The position numbers were made by a program, and so were the translations under genes. From contig JAKVBF010000011.1 of assembly GCA_022447555.1 (NCBI GenBank), positions 62,001 through 126,000 on the forward strand: DNA of 64,000 nt, written 5' to 3'. The notes under the pieces were generated by a model. The model made no database searches and was not told the DNA's origin. It was given only the letters and a program-made list of their open reading frames with translations. The stretch comes from Mariniblastus sp. (lineage in GTDB: Bacteria > Planctomycetota > Planctomycetia > Pirellulales > Pirellulaceae). Within the stretch, counting starts at the first letter, position 1. Each line of letters opens with the position of its first letter. Positions 43,255-52,779 of this stretch are shown here, piece after piece.

Positions 43255-45150
43255 ATGCTGACACGCTGTTTGATCATTGCCGCATTCGGGATTTCAGGAT
43301 TGGCGGTCACAGGGCACGCCCAAACACCTGCACCGCCTAACGCCAAACAAGAACTGGCAGCAATTGCCATTATGGATCAAAAAGTGATGGTCCCGATGCG
43401 CGACGGGGTTCGACTGTGCACCGACATCTACCGTCCAAAATCCGAAACACCAGTTCCGGTCATTTTTTCGCGCACACCCTACAACTTCAACGGCTGGCGA
43501 GATGGCAAAGAAAGCACACGATCTTATCAACGTGCACTGGAGGCAGTGAAACGGGGCTATGCTTATGTCGTGCAAAACGAGCGAGGTCGTTACTTTTCCG
43601 AAGGTGAATGGGATATCCTGGGAACACCGCTCACCGACGCAGCCGACACGTTTACATGGCTTGCTGACAGCCAATGGTGCAATGGTCGAATTGGTACGTT
43701 AGGCTGCTCGTCAACCGCCGAATGGCAAATGGCGGCGGCCTCACTAAGCCATCCCGCACACGCTGCCATGGTACCTCAGGGATTTGGAGCAGGCGTGGGG
43801 CGCGTGGGTCCTTTTTTCGAGCAGGGGAACTGGTACCGAGGGGGAGTCGAACAGATGCTATTCATCGCTTGGTTGTACGGCGTCCAGAATGATCGTGTCC
43901 GGCCCATGTTCCCCAAAGACGCGACCCAAGAAGAACTGATTCGAAACTCGAGGTTCTTTGATCTGGCACCCGAGCGCCCCGAAGTCGACTGGTCTCAAGC
44001 CCTCAAACATTTACCGGTCCAAGATATCATCAAGAATGTTAATGGTCCCATTGGTATATATGAAAAAATGATCCGTCGAAAACCAACCAGCCCCGAATGG
44101 TACCAGGGCGGGCTCTATCATGACGATATGCCATTCGGGGTCCCAAGCTTCTGGTTCGTGTCTTGGTTTGATGTCTCGAGTGGGCCGAACCTCGCCTTGT
44201 TTAACCACGTTCGTAACAATGCGGCAAACCAAGATATACGTGATAATCAATATCTAGTGATTGCCCCAACTTTGCACTGCGGATTCACCCGTTCCAAAGA
44301 GCAAACCATGATTGGCGAGCTCAACGTCGGAGATGCTCGATTCAATCATGACGAGCTGGTTTACGGCTGGTTCGACGCAAAACTCAAACGAGACAATGCC
44401 AAGGTTGATATGCCACGAGTGCGCTATTACACCATGGGTAGCAATCGCTGGCAAAGTTCCGACACCTGGCCACCTGCAAATGTTCAAATGACTCCGTTCT
44501 ACCTTAATAGTCAGGGTAAAGCCAACACACTTAACGGGGATGGGTCTCTATCGCTCAAACAACCTGGAGATCTCGACTACGTCGACACGTTTGAATATGA
44601 CCCCCACAACCCTGTCACGAGCTATGGAGGGAACGTTTGCTGCACAGGAAACGCAATCAAGGCGGGCTCCTACGATCAAAGAACGCTTGAATTGCGAGAA
44701 GACATTCTGGTCTACACTAGCGAACCACTTCGAGAAGGCGTTGAGGTCAGTGGTTTCATCGAGGCCACCTTGTACGTTTCGTCGGATGCCAAAGACACCG
44801 ATTTCACGGTTAAATTAATTGATGTCTATCCGGATGGAAGGGCCTTCAATCTGGATGAAACCATCCAGAGAGCCCGGTACCGAGAAGGGTACGATAAAGA
44901 GGTATTCATGAACCCAGGTGAGGTCTACAAACTAGAAATATCCCCCATGTCGACAAGCAACTATTTCGCGAAAGGGCATTCCATCCGAATCGAGGTCTCC
45001 AGTAGCAACTTCCCAAGATTTGCCCGAAATCTCAACACCGGCGGTAACAATTACGATGAGTCCAAAGGGGTTGTAGCCAAAAATCAAATTCACCATTCGA
45101 AAAAGTATCCGTCACAAATCAGATTGCCCATTTCGACAGTCACCAAATAA
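43255..45150 (+). CDS. CocE/NonD-family secreted hydrolase
   Basis: 631 residues with a signal peptide (residues 1-22, exit near GHAQ). [16 protein letters not shown] is the standard opening of the CocE/NonD (X-Pro dipeptidyl-peptidase-like) family. Then come [19 protein letters not shown] and the nucleophile elbow [12 protein letters not shown]. The C-terminal jelly-roll domain follows from about residue 480 ([22 protein letters not shown]). Members cleave acyl esters, glutaryl amides or peptides. TGAGG eight bases before the ATG supports the start. It is followed after 39 bases by another secreted hydrolase gene with its own ribosome site. Confidence 0.9.
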   Translation: MLTRCLIIAAFGISGLAVTGHAQTPAPPNAKQELAAIAIMDQKVMVPMRDGVRLCTDIYRPKSETPVPVIFSRTPYNFNGWRDGKESTRSYQRALEAVKRGYAYVVQNERGRYFSEGEWDILGTPLTDAADTFTWLADSQWCNGRIGTLGCSSTAEWQMAAASLSHPAHAAMVPQGFGAGVGRVGPFFEQGNWYRGGVEQMLFIAWLYGVQNDRVRPMFPKDATQEELIRNSRFFDLAPERPEVDWSQALKHLPVQDIIKNVNGPIGIYEKMIRRKPTSPEWYQGGLYHDDMPFGVPSFWFVSWFDVSSGPNLALFNHVRNNAANQDIRDNQYLVIAPTLHCGFTRSKEQTMIGELNVGDARFNHDELVYGWFDAKLKRDNAKVDMPRVRYYTMGSNRWQSSDTWPPANVQMTPFYLNSQGKANTLNGDGSLSLKQPGDLDYVDTFEYDPHNPVTSYGGNVCCTGNAIKAGSYDQRTLELREDILVYTSEPLREGVEVSGFIEATLYVSSDAKDTDFTVKLIDVYPDGRAFNLDETIQRARYREGYDKEVFMNPGEVYKLEISPMSTSNYFAKGHSIRIEVSSSNFPRFARNLNTGGNNYDESKGVVAKNQIHHSKKYPSQIRLPISTVTK

Positions 45151-45189
45151 GAGGTCAAAAACATTTTCAAACCGTTAAGGATTCACCGC

Positions 45190-46101
45190 ATGCAGTCCCT
45201 TACGCGACTCTCCCTGATCATCTGCCTAATTGGTTGTTGCATTTCTGCAATCGGACAGGAACCAAAGGTCGAACTACTATGGCCCGATGGAGCCCCCGGT
45301 GCCCTTGGAGAGGAACCTAAAGACAAACCAACATTAATTTGCTATCCAGCGACTGCAGACACATCCACGGGAACTGCGATCGTCATCTGCCCAGGTGGTG
45401 GTTATGGCAATCTCGCAATGGATCACGAGGGACATCAGATCGCTCGCTGGTTAAACGAGCATGGCATTTCGGCGTTCATCTGCGATTATCGGCACCGCAA
45501 AAAAGGCTACGGACATCCAGCACCGCTTCAGGATGTACAGCGAGCAATTGGGATCGTCCGAAGCCGCGCCAAGCAGTGGCACCTGAAAGCCGACCAAATT
45601 GGCGTTCTTGGCTTTTCGGCCGGTGGTCACTTGGCCTCGACGGCGGCCACCCATTTCAACGTTGGACAACAAAATGCTGACGCCCCCGCCGACCCAGTTT
45701 CTAATCGGCCTGACTTTGCCGTTCTCTGTTATCCCGTGATTGCCTTTGGAGAAGATTTCACCCATCGCGGTTCCCAACGCAATCTAATTGGCAAGAACCC
45801 CACTCCCGAATTGATTGCCGAACTGTCCAATGAAAAACAGGTAACCAGACAAACGCCTCCCTGCTTCCTTTGGCACACAACCGAAGACGCTGGAGTTTTA
45901 CCAGAAAACAGCATCCGGTTCTATCAAGCATTGATTAGAAAAGACGTCCCTGCTGAATTGCACCTTTACGAAAAAGGACGCCACGGAGTCGGGCTGGCTA
46001 AAGGCATTCCAGGCACCTCGAACTGGCCCAATGAGCTGTTAGCTTGGATGGGGAACCATGGTTGGACCTCGAAACCTAGCAAACCGCAAAAGGAGCAGTG
46101 A
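45190..46101 (+). CDS. secreted alpha/beta hydrolase (acetyl-esterase-like)
   Basis: 303 residues with a signal peptide (1-22, exit at AIGQ). VICPGGGYGNLAMDHEG is the oxyanion loop and LGFSAGGHLASTAA the nucleophile elbow. LHLYEKGRHGVGLA holds the catalytic His. This is the pattern of planctomycete and Bacteroidetes carbohydrate esterases of the xylan-acetyl-esterase type. It would remove acetyl or other acyl groups from glycans. AAGGA eight bases before the ATG supports the start. It is probably co-transcribed with the CocE-type gene. Confidence 0.9.
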   Translation: MQSLTRLSLIICLIGCCISAIGQEPKVELLWPDGAPGALGEEPKDKPTLICYPATADTSTGTAIVICPGGGYGNLAMDHEGHQIARWLNEHGISAFICDYRHRKKGYGHPAPLQDVQRAIGIVRSRAKQWHLKADQIGVLGFSAGGHLASTAATHFNVGQQNADAPADPVSNRPDFAVLCYPVIAFGEDFTHRGSQRNLIGKNPTPELIAELSNEKQVTRQTPPCFLWHTTEDAGVLPENSIRFYQALIRKDVPAELHLYEKGRHGVGLAKGIPGTSNWPNELLAWMGNHGWTSKPSKPQKEQ

Positions 46102-46140
46102 GATTTCCCCAAAACGAGACGGCTTCTCTGGGACCACTGA

Positions 46141-47772
46141 CTACTTTGAATTCGATGGGGCTGGCCGCTGGCCGTCGTTCCATACCGAATCAAAACCCCG
46201 TCCGTTGTTGAACATCTTCAAAAACGTTTCAATCTCTGCTGCCTCAATCGTTCCATTTCCATCGTAGTCAACATGGCCCACATATAGGGTGACCTTCCCA
46301 GGTGGTATCTCCTCTTGCGTGATGTCTCCGTCGCCGTTTTTATCCAACTCTTTTATGTTTGCAAACATCGCGGGCATGAATGTGCTGGGACGAGAACCGA
46401 GGTCGCCCGTCCGTTTAAAAAGAACCCGATAGGTTTGCGTGACAGTCGTACAAAAACTTTCGCCATCGTCGCATACCGTGTATTCTAAAATCACCTTTAG
46501 CGGTTTGGTTGAATTACCTCGGGCAATCTCCACCAAAAATTGACGCGGGTCAATATCCGCATCCACTTCGACGTTGGGTCCCTGATGGCTTGCTGGATCC
46601 AATGCGATTCCGGAAGGCGTTTCTATGTTCAAGCTTATTTTACCGGCCCGATTATTCCAATGGACCTTGTAGAGCGGATCTAGATACACGGCAAAGTACA
46701 ACTTCCCCTCGGCAGCAGGACCTACAAGGCCGGGAGTTGCCTCCGCACGCAGCTTCGCAAAATAGGGAAAACCACCATCATCAACCGTTTCAACCCGCAA
46801 CGGCGTCAACCCTCCCGGTAGACTTAATCGAGGCACCACACCACTCGCGATCTCTCTGTTTTCCAAAGTGAAACCAGCCTCCACATCCTCTACGCGCGTC
46901 ACCGACTTCGAGGGCCCTACTAACTCGGCCAAGTCGTTTCGAAGCAACTTCGGATTACTCCAAAAACGCTTCCGCAAGATGGTTCCATCGGGTCCCAAGA
47001 TGAATTCACCATTGGGCGCCCCGCCAAAGGCTTTTTTAACTGAGTTCTGCATCGTATCGCAAATCCAAGGAATCTCCGTTTTCAAACGGCGTTTCGCCTG
47101 TTGCACATGCTGCAAACGCTCTTGGAGCGTGAAGGCAGAAACAAAATTGTTGATCTCGGGATGCTGGACATTTTTATAGACATAGTAAAACTGAACCTCA
47201 TCTTTGTAATCTTTGTAAACCGTCTCCAGACCGGCGACGTTCCTTAAAAAAGGTGGTCATGTAAGACAACCAAAGACCAAAACGGTATATCTCCCATTTA
47301 ATTCCCCCAATTGCAAAGCGTTGCCGTCCCCATCAAACGCCAAAATGTTCGAGATTTTTTCACCGACTTGCGGATCTTCCGCGGCAAATATTTTTTCATA
47401 GTGCTCTGCAAACTCAACAACCGGAGATGCCGTTTGACTTTTTTCGTTACCCGGTCGATCAACCGAATCGTGAGCGCTTTTTTGCATCCACCGTTGCTTG
47501 AGGTCCGCCAACACTTTTTCACGATTTGCGAACTCCAGCTCCGACAAACTGTCACTCGCGTCAATATCCAAATGACTCATCAACGCATCCAACAGGGTAA
47601 ACCCGGGGACTCGCTTAGAGACGTAACGTTTCAATTCACGCTTGGAGATCTGGCCATCAAAGTTAGAATCGGCAACATCAAAACCACCTTCTTCTTGCGC
47701 AAATACTGGCACCGCAATGACACCGCATAAGGCCAATGCGACCAACCGTGCAACCCGATTATTTTCATGCAT
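46141..47772 (-). CDS. secreted deiodinase-like selenoprotein with EF-hands (UGA read as selenocysteine)
   Basis: Two adjacent minus-strand frames (47257-47772 and 46141-47256) are in the same phase and separated only by UGA at 47257-47259, giving 543 residues if it is read as Sec172. Residues 1-25 are a signal peptide (exit VFA-QEE). EF-hand loops lie at 35-46 (DSNFDGQISKRE) and 69-80, and again at 477-488 (DKNGDGDITQEE) and 502-513 (DYDGNGTIEAAE). The central thioredoxin-like domain (about 142-270) reads VLVFGCLT-Sec-PPFLRNVAGL, then FYYVYKNVQHPE and CDTMQNSVKKAFG. This follows iodothyronine deiodinases (FGSCT-Sec-PSF; EAH; D-T-M-x-N). A SECIS-like hairpin follows the UGA. Bacterial members probably act as thiol redox enzymes rather than deiodinases. 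Automatic annotation would split or truncate it. Confidence 0.85.
47218..47241 (-). promoter_or_regulatory. putative bacterial SECIS hairpin
   Basis: On the mRNA, AACGUC and CC form the 5' arm, GGUCU the apical loop, and GG and GACGGUU the 3' arm: eight pairs, one G-A mismatch and one bulged G. Its first base is 15 nt after the UGA and its loop begins 24 nt after. The GGUCU loop equals the SelB-contacting loop of E. coli fdhF as I recall it. Confidence 0.7.
47257..47259 (-). other. in-frame UGA, predicted selenocysteine codon (residue 172)
   Basis: UGA lies exactly at the Sec position of the deiodinase family, between Thr and Pro-Pro-Phe, and the frame is open on both sides for 171 and 371 codons. 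Confidence 0.82.
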
Positions 47773-48104
47773 CGATACCAGCTCCTCTCAAAACAAAACT
47801 TACTTGGTGGCGACATCATTCTAAGGGCTTACCCTAGCGCCTCCACCCACAACAGGTCGGAATTCATCAAACCCTCTCATTTTTTCATGGGCACGATTTC
47901 CCCCACACCTTTACTTTCCGGCTAGTTTCTCAAGATTCGCGATCGCCGGACGAAGCTGGCCCCCACTCTATCTCTCGGTAAGACTGTCTAAAGGCCACGA
48001 ATGCAACGAATTCCGCCAAACCCCAGCAGGATTCCTGATTTCATACCGTGCAGGGCCTAAACCCAAACTCGTGGGTACTTTAAGATGCATGACTGTTTTC
48101 GTTG
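47773..48104. other. intergenic region
   Basis: 332 bases between the divergent selenoprotein and pabB genes. A small hairpin (ACCCA / TGGGT, 48061-48076) lies about 30 bases before pabB. No open frame of note and no promoter I would defend. Confidence 0.45.
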
Positions 48105-49607
48105 ATGAATGCCAAGCCCCAATTCCGAACCAGCACGCTCGTGGCCAAGCCCCATTCCAAATCGTCAGTCCTTAACCGTTTTGAACCGTCATATTGTCGA
48201 CTGGACATGCGGCCCTCGGAGCCGGGCGTTTTGGAACAGTTATTTTCACAAATGTCGCAACTGCCGAAATCGATATTCTTGGACAGTTCGATCAATACAA
48301 AGTCAGCAGCAGGCGATTCACTCGGGCGATATTCTTTTTTGGCTGCCGAACCGGTCCACTGGTATGAATCCCAAGCCGATTGCCCGCAGCCCTTCGATTT
48401 GCTGCGGCAACAATTTTCACATTTCGAATCAACCCACCTACCTGAACTACCTCCCTTCCAAGGAGGTTTAGCGGGGCTTTTTTCATACGACCTTAATCGT
48501 TCTTTGGAGACGCTCGATCCACCCCAAGATGACGCGTTCAAGATCCCACTGCTGGCGTTCGGCGTTTATGATGTGGTGATCGGGATCGATCATGTTGAAG
48601 ACACGATCCACGTGGTCTCGCAAGGCTTACCCGAACGCGCGATCAAGCAGAGGGAACGAAAAGCCAAACAACGCTTAGACTATTTCCTAAACTGGCTTAC
48701 GACCTCGAAGGATGACAACACGCCTCCTGCAAATCAGCCAACCCAGTCACCTCCTGGCCCGAAACTGGCGTTTCCGATCGAGGGCTCAAATGGACTGTTC
48801 AGCAATTTCACGAAGGCTTCGTATCTGAAGGCCGCTCAAAAATGCATTGATTACATATACGAAGGTGATGTTTTTCAAGTGAATCTGGCACAGCAATTGA
48901 TGTGTCGTGCGACTCGATCTTCAGCAGACCTCTACCGCCGCATGCGAACAGCCAATCCGGCTCCTTTCTCTGCCTTCATGGATCTAGGTCCTGCGCAAAT
49001 CATCAGCGCCTCTCCCGAGCGGTTCCTCAAAGTGCATGATCGAGTCGTCGAAACCAGACCCATTAAGGGTACCCGCCCACGAACTCGCCATCCAGAAGTC
49101 GATATCACGGTGGGACAACAACTCACAAAGAGCGAGAAAGACCGTGCGGAAAACATCATGATTGTCGACTTGATGCGCAACGATTTGGCCCGCGTCTGCC
49201 ACCCCGACTCCGTCGACGTGACCCAGTGTTGTGAACTTGAAAGCTATCAAAGCGTTTTACACCTCGTCTCAGCAGTAAACGGAACGCTTAAAGAGGAATT
49301 TGACTTGTTCGACTTACTGACTGCATCGTTTCCGGGAGGGTCCATTACCGGTGCGCCTAAAATACGCGCGATGCAGATCATACAAGAGTTGGAGCCGACG
49401 GCTCGGGGTGCTTATTGCGGCTCTCTCGGGTATATCGGGATGAATGGAGATATGGACCTGAACATCCTGATCCGAACGATCACCGCCAGGGATGGCTGGT
49501 GGCAAATCCCAGTAGGAGGTGGCATTGTCAGCCAATCAAATCCTGAAGACGAGTACCGTGAAACTTGGACCAAAGCAGAAGGCATGTTGAAAGCAATTGG
49601 CTTATGA
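48105..49607 (+). CDS. pabB: aminodeoxychorismate synthase component I
   Basis: 500 residues from the ATG at 48105 (a TTG lies 3 bases earlier). Chorismate-binding blocks: YIYEGDVFQVNLAQQL, SPERFLKVHDRVVETRPIKGTRPR, DLMRNDLARVC and TASFPGGSITGAPKIRAMQII. PIKGT carries Lys321, the lysine that distinguishes PabB from anthranilate synthase TrpE (PIAGT). It converts chorismate and ammonia to aminodeoxychorismate for p-aminobenzoate. The first ~35 residues are not conserved, so the real start may be later. Its stop overlaps the pabA start (ATGA), and pabA supplies the ammonia. Confidence 0.92.
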   Translation: MNAKPQFRTSTLVAKPHSKSSVLNRFEPSYCRLDMRPSEPGVLEQLFSQMSQLPKSIFLDSSINTKSAAGDSLGRYSFLAAEPVHWYESQADCPQPFDLLRQQFSHFESTHLPELPPFQGGLAGLFSYDLNRSLETLDPPQDDAFKIPLLAFGVYDVVIGIDHVEDTIHVVSQGLPERAIKQRERKAKQRLDYFLNWLTTSKDDNTPPANQPTQSPPGPKLAFPIEGSNGLFSNFTKASYLKAAQKCIDYIYEGDVFQVNLAQQLMCRATRSSADLYRRMRTANPAPFSAFMDLGPAQIISASPERFLKVHDRVVETRPIKGTRPRTRHPEVDITVGQQLTKSEKDRAENIMIVDLMRNDLARVCHPDSVDVTQCCELESYQSVLHLVSAVNGTLKEEFDLFDLLTASFPGGSITGAPKIRAMQIIQELEPTARGAYCGSLGYIGMNGDMDLNILIRTITARDGWWQIPVGGGIVSQSNPEDEYRETWTKAEGMLKAIGL

Positions 49608-50242
49608 TTCTGGTGATCGATAACTACGATAGTTTTGTCTATAATATGGCCCGCTACGCACAACAACTTGCGCCGCATTGCGAAATCCAGATCTGTCGCA
49701 ACGATGCACTTAACATCAATACCATTGAGCAACTGGCGCCTCAAGCAATCATCGTTTCACCTGGGCCTTGCGGTCCCCTTGAAGCCAACCAGACCCTGCA
49801 GATAATCGATCATTTTTCCCCCTCCACGCCGCTTCTAGGAGTTTGCTTAGGACACCAATCCATCGGTGCTGCATTTGGGGCGAAAGTTATTCCTTCCGGA
49901 AATCCCATGCATGGTCGAGCCAGCTCGATCCAACATTGGGGCCACCCCGTCTTTAAAAATGTAACTTCTCCCTTTATCGCCGGAAGGTACCACTCACTGA
50001 TCATCGAACCCAACTCGATTCCCGATTGTTTGGAAGTCATCGCAAAAACAGAAGACGGCACCATTATGGCCATTGCCCACCGCGACCGACCCATTATTGG
50101 ATATCAATTCCATCCTGAGTCCGTTCTGACCGAGCATGGGTATCAATTGATGGCCAACTTCCTGAACTACGCGGGCATTGCCGTTGAAGAAAATGCATTA
50201 ACCAAGATGACATCTCAAGTTTTCAGGGAGTCTTTTTCGTGA
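49604..50242 (+). CDS. pabA: aminodeoxychorismate synthase component II (glutamine amidotransferase)
   Basis: 212 residues; the ATG at 49604 overlaps the pabB stop by four bases (ATGA). MILVIDNYDSFVYNMARY opens the class I amidotransferase domain. The catalytic Cys is in GVCLGHQSIG, and the His/Glu pair in GYQFHPESVLTEHGYQLM. It releases ammonia from glutamine and passes it to PabB. Such subunits can also serve anthranilate synthase, but the context with pabB and H4MPT genes favours p-aminobenzoate. Its stop overlaps the GTG of the DUF447 gene. Confidence 0.92.
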   Translation: MILVIDNYDSFVYNMARYAQQLAPHCEIQICRNDALNINTIEQLAPQAIIVSPGPCGPLEANQTLQIIDHFSPSTPLLGVCLGHQSIGAAFGAKVIPSGNPMHGRASSIQHWGHPVFKNVTSPFIAGRYHSLIIEPNSIPDCLEVIAKTEDGTIMAIAHRDRPIIGYQFHPESVLTEHGYQLMANFLNYAGIAVEENALTKMTSQVFRESFS

Positions 50243-50802
50243 TCCTCGAATCCATTGTGACCACTCATTCCAGCGATGGCCAATGCAATGTCGCTCCGAT
50301 GGGGCCTCTGTTTGATGGCCAATCTGACTGCTTCGAACTTAGACCGTTTTCGGGTTCGCAGACACTTGCCAACTTAACCGATACAAAACAGGGTGTACTC
50401 CATATCACGGACGACGTAACCATCTTTGCTGAGGCCGCGGTAAGAAAACTCAATCCGTTGCCCGAAATGGTTCCCGCCACCCTTGTCGAAGGCTCGGTTC
50501 TGGTTAGCGCGTGTCGATGGTATGAGTTTGAGGTGACCTTCCATGAATCGAGCACCGCCCGAGCGTCCCTTCAATGCCAGGTGGTTCATTCGGGCCGATT
50601 AAGAGATTTCTGCGGTTTCAACCGGGCAAAATCAATGGTCATCGAAGCAGCCATTCTGGCGACTCGCGTCGACTTCCTCCCCATCGAAGAGGTTACCAAA
50701 CAATTCGTGCAATTTGAAAAAGTTATCGCCAAAACAGGCGGTGCTGATGAATTCGAGGCTTTCGAGATGTTAAAGAATTACGTAAATTCCTGTTCTGCCT
50801 AA
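50239..50802 (+). CDS. DUF447 family protein (H4MPT-associated)
   Basis: 187 residues from the GTG at 50239, overlapping the pabA stop by four bases. ILESIVTTHSSDGQCNVAPMGP at the start, then FRP-like and HITDDVTIFAEAAV, and CRWYEFEVTF with an R-x-x-F-x-G-F-N-R-A-K-S-M-V-I-E-A-A-I-L-A-T-R block, are as I recall the DUF447 family of methanogens, methylotrophs and planctomycetes. The split-barrel look recalls flavin-binding proteins. DUF447 is found with H4MPT genes, and its function is not established. Tight coupling between pabA and beta-RFAP synthase supports a part in this pathway. Confidence 0.88.
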   Translation: MILESIVTTHSSDGQCNVAPMGPLFDGQSDCFELRPFSGSQTLANLTDTKQGVLHITDDVTIFAEAAVRKLNPLPEMVPATLVEGSVLVSACRWYEFEVTFHESSTARASLQCQVVHSGRLRDFCGFNRAKSMVIEAAILATRVDFLPIEEVTKQFVQFEKVIAKTGGADEFEAFEMLKNYVNSCSA

Positions 50803-50869
50803 GACACCTCGTCGGAAAAAAGTCAAAACGGCTGATCGCTCACCAACTGAACTGAACTGAACCGGTTGA

Positions 50870-51901
50870 ATGCCATTGAACGTCTCAGCGAATCGAGTCA
50901 TCTCGGTCTCAGCCCCTAGCCGATTGCATTTTGGTCTGTACTCGGTGGGTCATCAAACCAGAAAGTTCGGCGGTATTGGCATGATGATTCGTCAGCCAAG
51001 ACACGTTGTTGAAATCACTGAATCCACCCTCCAAGCCTCTTCAAAACCCACCGATCCATTAGCCTCGCAGATGGTAACCACTTGGAGCGAGCAACTGGGG
51101 AGAACCCTTGGTTTGACCATTGATCCAAGCCGTTTTTCTGTGACCCTCAGATCGGATGTTACTGCAGGGCTACCACGCCACATCGGACTTGGCTCGGGTA
51201 CCCAACTTGCGTTCGGTACCGCCGTCGGAATGTCGACACTTTTAAACCAACCGATTCCATCACCTAGCGAAATTGCGGTTGCGATGGGCAGGGCAGGGCG
51301 GTCCGCTATTGGAAGCTACGGATTTTTCCAAGGCGGTTTTTTGGTAGATCGTGGCCTTCGACCGAAGGAGGTCATTGCCCCTCTCGACCTAAGACTGGAT
51401 TTCCCAAGCCATTGGCCCATTGTATTGGTAATCCCAAACCACGTAGAAGGCCTTAGTGGGGCCCCGGAAAAATCAGTGTTCGAAACCATCACACCCACCA
51501 CTCATACGATTCGAAGTCAAATGATTGAGCTGGTAGGTAAGCAAATCGTGCCGGCCCTGACATCGGCCGACTACCCGACATTTGCGGAGGCACTCTATCA
51601 GTACGGACATTGGGCGGGGCAACACTTTTCAGCGATTCAAAACGGCCCTTACAATGGACCTATGGCAACCGATTTAGTAAACAAAATACGCCAATTAGGG
51701 GTGCCAGCCGCGGGGCAAACCTCATGGGGTCCTTGTATTTTTGCCATCGCAAGCGACGATGAGCAGGCAAAGTCATTGATCGGGGCACTTCGAGATTACA
51801 CTTCCTCGGAGTACCCTGATCAATCCTTTCAAATATTGCTAACCGCCGCCGACAATGCGGGTGCAATCACAACGCTTAACCCGACCGAACCCCGTAATTA
51901 A
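50870..51901 (+). CDS. beta-ribofuranosylaminobenzene 5'-phosphate synthase
   Basis: 343 residues. GHMP-type protein: [28 protein letters not shown] at the start, [26 protein letters not shown] as the phosphate loop, [23 protein letters not shown] and [13 protein letters not shown]. These are the blocks of beta-RFAP synthase, which joins p-aminobenzoate to PRPP with loss of CO2 and pyrophosphate, the first committed step of tetrahydromethanopterin synthesis. The pabB, pabA and DUF447 genes directly before it provide its substrate. pdxJ begins 11 bases after its stop. No clear ribosome site precedes the ATG. Confidence 0.93.
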   Translation: MPLNVSANRVISVSAPSRLHFGLYSVGHQTRKFGGIGMMIRQPRHVVEITESTLQASSKPTDPLASQMVTTWSEQLGRTLGLTIDPSRFSVTLRSDVTAGLPRHIGLGSGTQLAFGTAVGMSTLLNQPIPSPSEIAVAMGRAGRSAIGSYGFFQGGFLVDRGLRPKEVIAPLDLRLDFPSHWPIVLVIPNHVEGLSGAPEKSVFETITPTTHTIRSQMIELVGKQIVPALTSADYPTFAEALYQYGHWAGQHFSAIQNGPYNGPMATDLVNKIRQLGVPAAGQTSWGPCIFAIASDDEQAKSLIGALRDYTSSEYPDQSFQILLTAADNAGAITTLNPTEPRN

Positions 51902-51912
51902 CGGAACCTCCA

Positions 51913-52629
51913 ATGATTCGATTAGGTGTCAACATTGATCATGTGGCAACCGTACGACAAGCCCGAAAGACGACCGAACCGGATCCGGTTTGGGCAGCTG
52001 CCATGGCAGAACTGGGTGGCGCCGACCAAATCACAATCCACTTGCGCGAGGACCGCCGCCACATTCAGGACCGGGACGTCGAAATCCTCAGTCAGACGGT
52101 CAATGTTAAATTAAATCTGGAATGTGCCTGCGAAGATGAAATGTTGACCATCGCATGTCGCACGGGTCCTGACCAGGTCTGCTTAGTCCCAGAGAGTCGA
52201 GAAGAGATCACTACCGAAGGCGGTCTCGATGTGTTAACCAATCGAGAACGCGTTTCAAAGTCAATCAAAATGCTGCAGCAAAAAGGCATTTTCGTGAGTC
52301 TGTTTATCGATCCCGACGAGGCGCAAATCACAGCAGCCGCAGAACTCGGTGCTGAGGCGGTCGAACTCCACACAGGAGCCTATGCGAATGCGAGGACCCC
52401 AAATGATATTCAGAGCCAGCTGGACCAATTGTATTTAGCCTGCAACATGGTTGGAGAAACGCCGCTTCGACTGCATGCCGGACATGGTCTGACTTATTCC
52501 AATGTAGTTCCCGTTACTAGAATTGATGGCATGGAAGAACTAAATATCGGTCACAGCTTGATCGCCCGTTCCTTATTTGTTGGCATGGAAAATGCCGTTC
52601 GTGAAATGAAACAGCTGATCAACTCATAA
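51913..52629 (+). CDS. pdxJ: pyridoxine 5'-phosphate synthase
   Basis: 238 residues. [18 protein letters not shown] is the PdxJ opening. [56 protein letters not shown] and [12 protein letters not shown] follow in the usual order, with the catalytic Glu and His residues. PdxJ condenses 1-deoxyxylulose 5-phosphate with 3-amino-2-oxopropyl phosphate to give pyridoxine 5'-phosphate. Eleven bases separate it from the beta-RFAP synthase gene, so it is probably in the same transcript. Confidence 0.96.
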   Translation: MIRLGVNIDHVATVRQARKTTEPDPVWAAAMAELGGADQITIHLREDRRHIQDRDVEILSQTVNVKLNLECACEDEMLTIACRTGPDQVCLVPESREEITTEGGLDVLTNRERVSKSIKMLQQKGIFVSLFIDPDEAQITAAAELGAEAVELHTGAYANARTPNDIQSQLDQLYLACNMVGETPLRLHAGHGLTYSNVVPVTRIDGMEELNIGHSLIARSLFVGMENAVREMKQLINS

Positions 52630-52779
52630 ACGACCTCCGCGTCATCTTTGTGTCTCGGAGAGAATCGCGGGGGCTCCAAAAAACCAAGCTGCTAGTCAAA
52701 CCGTGCGGTGATCAGTATCATCTACACAGTTTGAAAGATCGCCCAGTGCGTCCGACTTGTATCGTGAAGGAGATTTGAA

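Noticed and set aside
47257-47259. The UGA as an ordinary stop, a frameshift or a Trp codon
   Set aside because: No frame change is needed to continue the protein, homology runs smoothly across it, and many genes here end normally in TGA (for example pabB, pabA), so UGA is not Trp in this organism.
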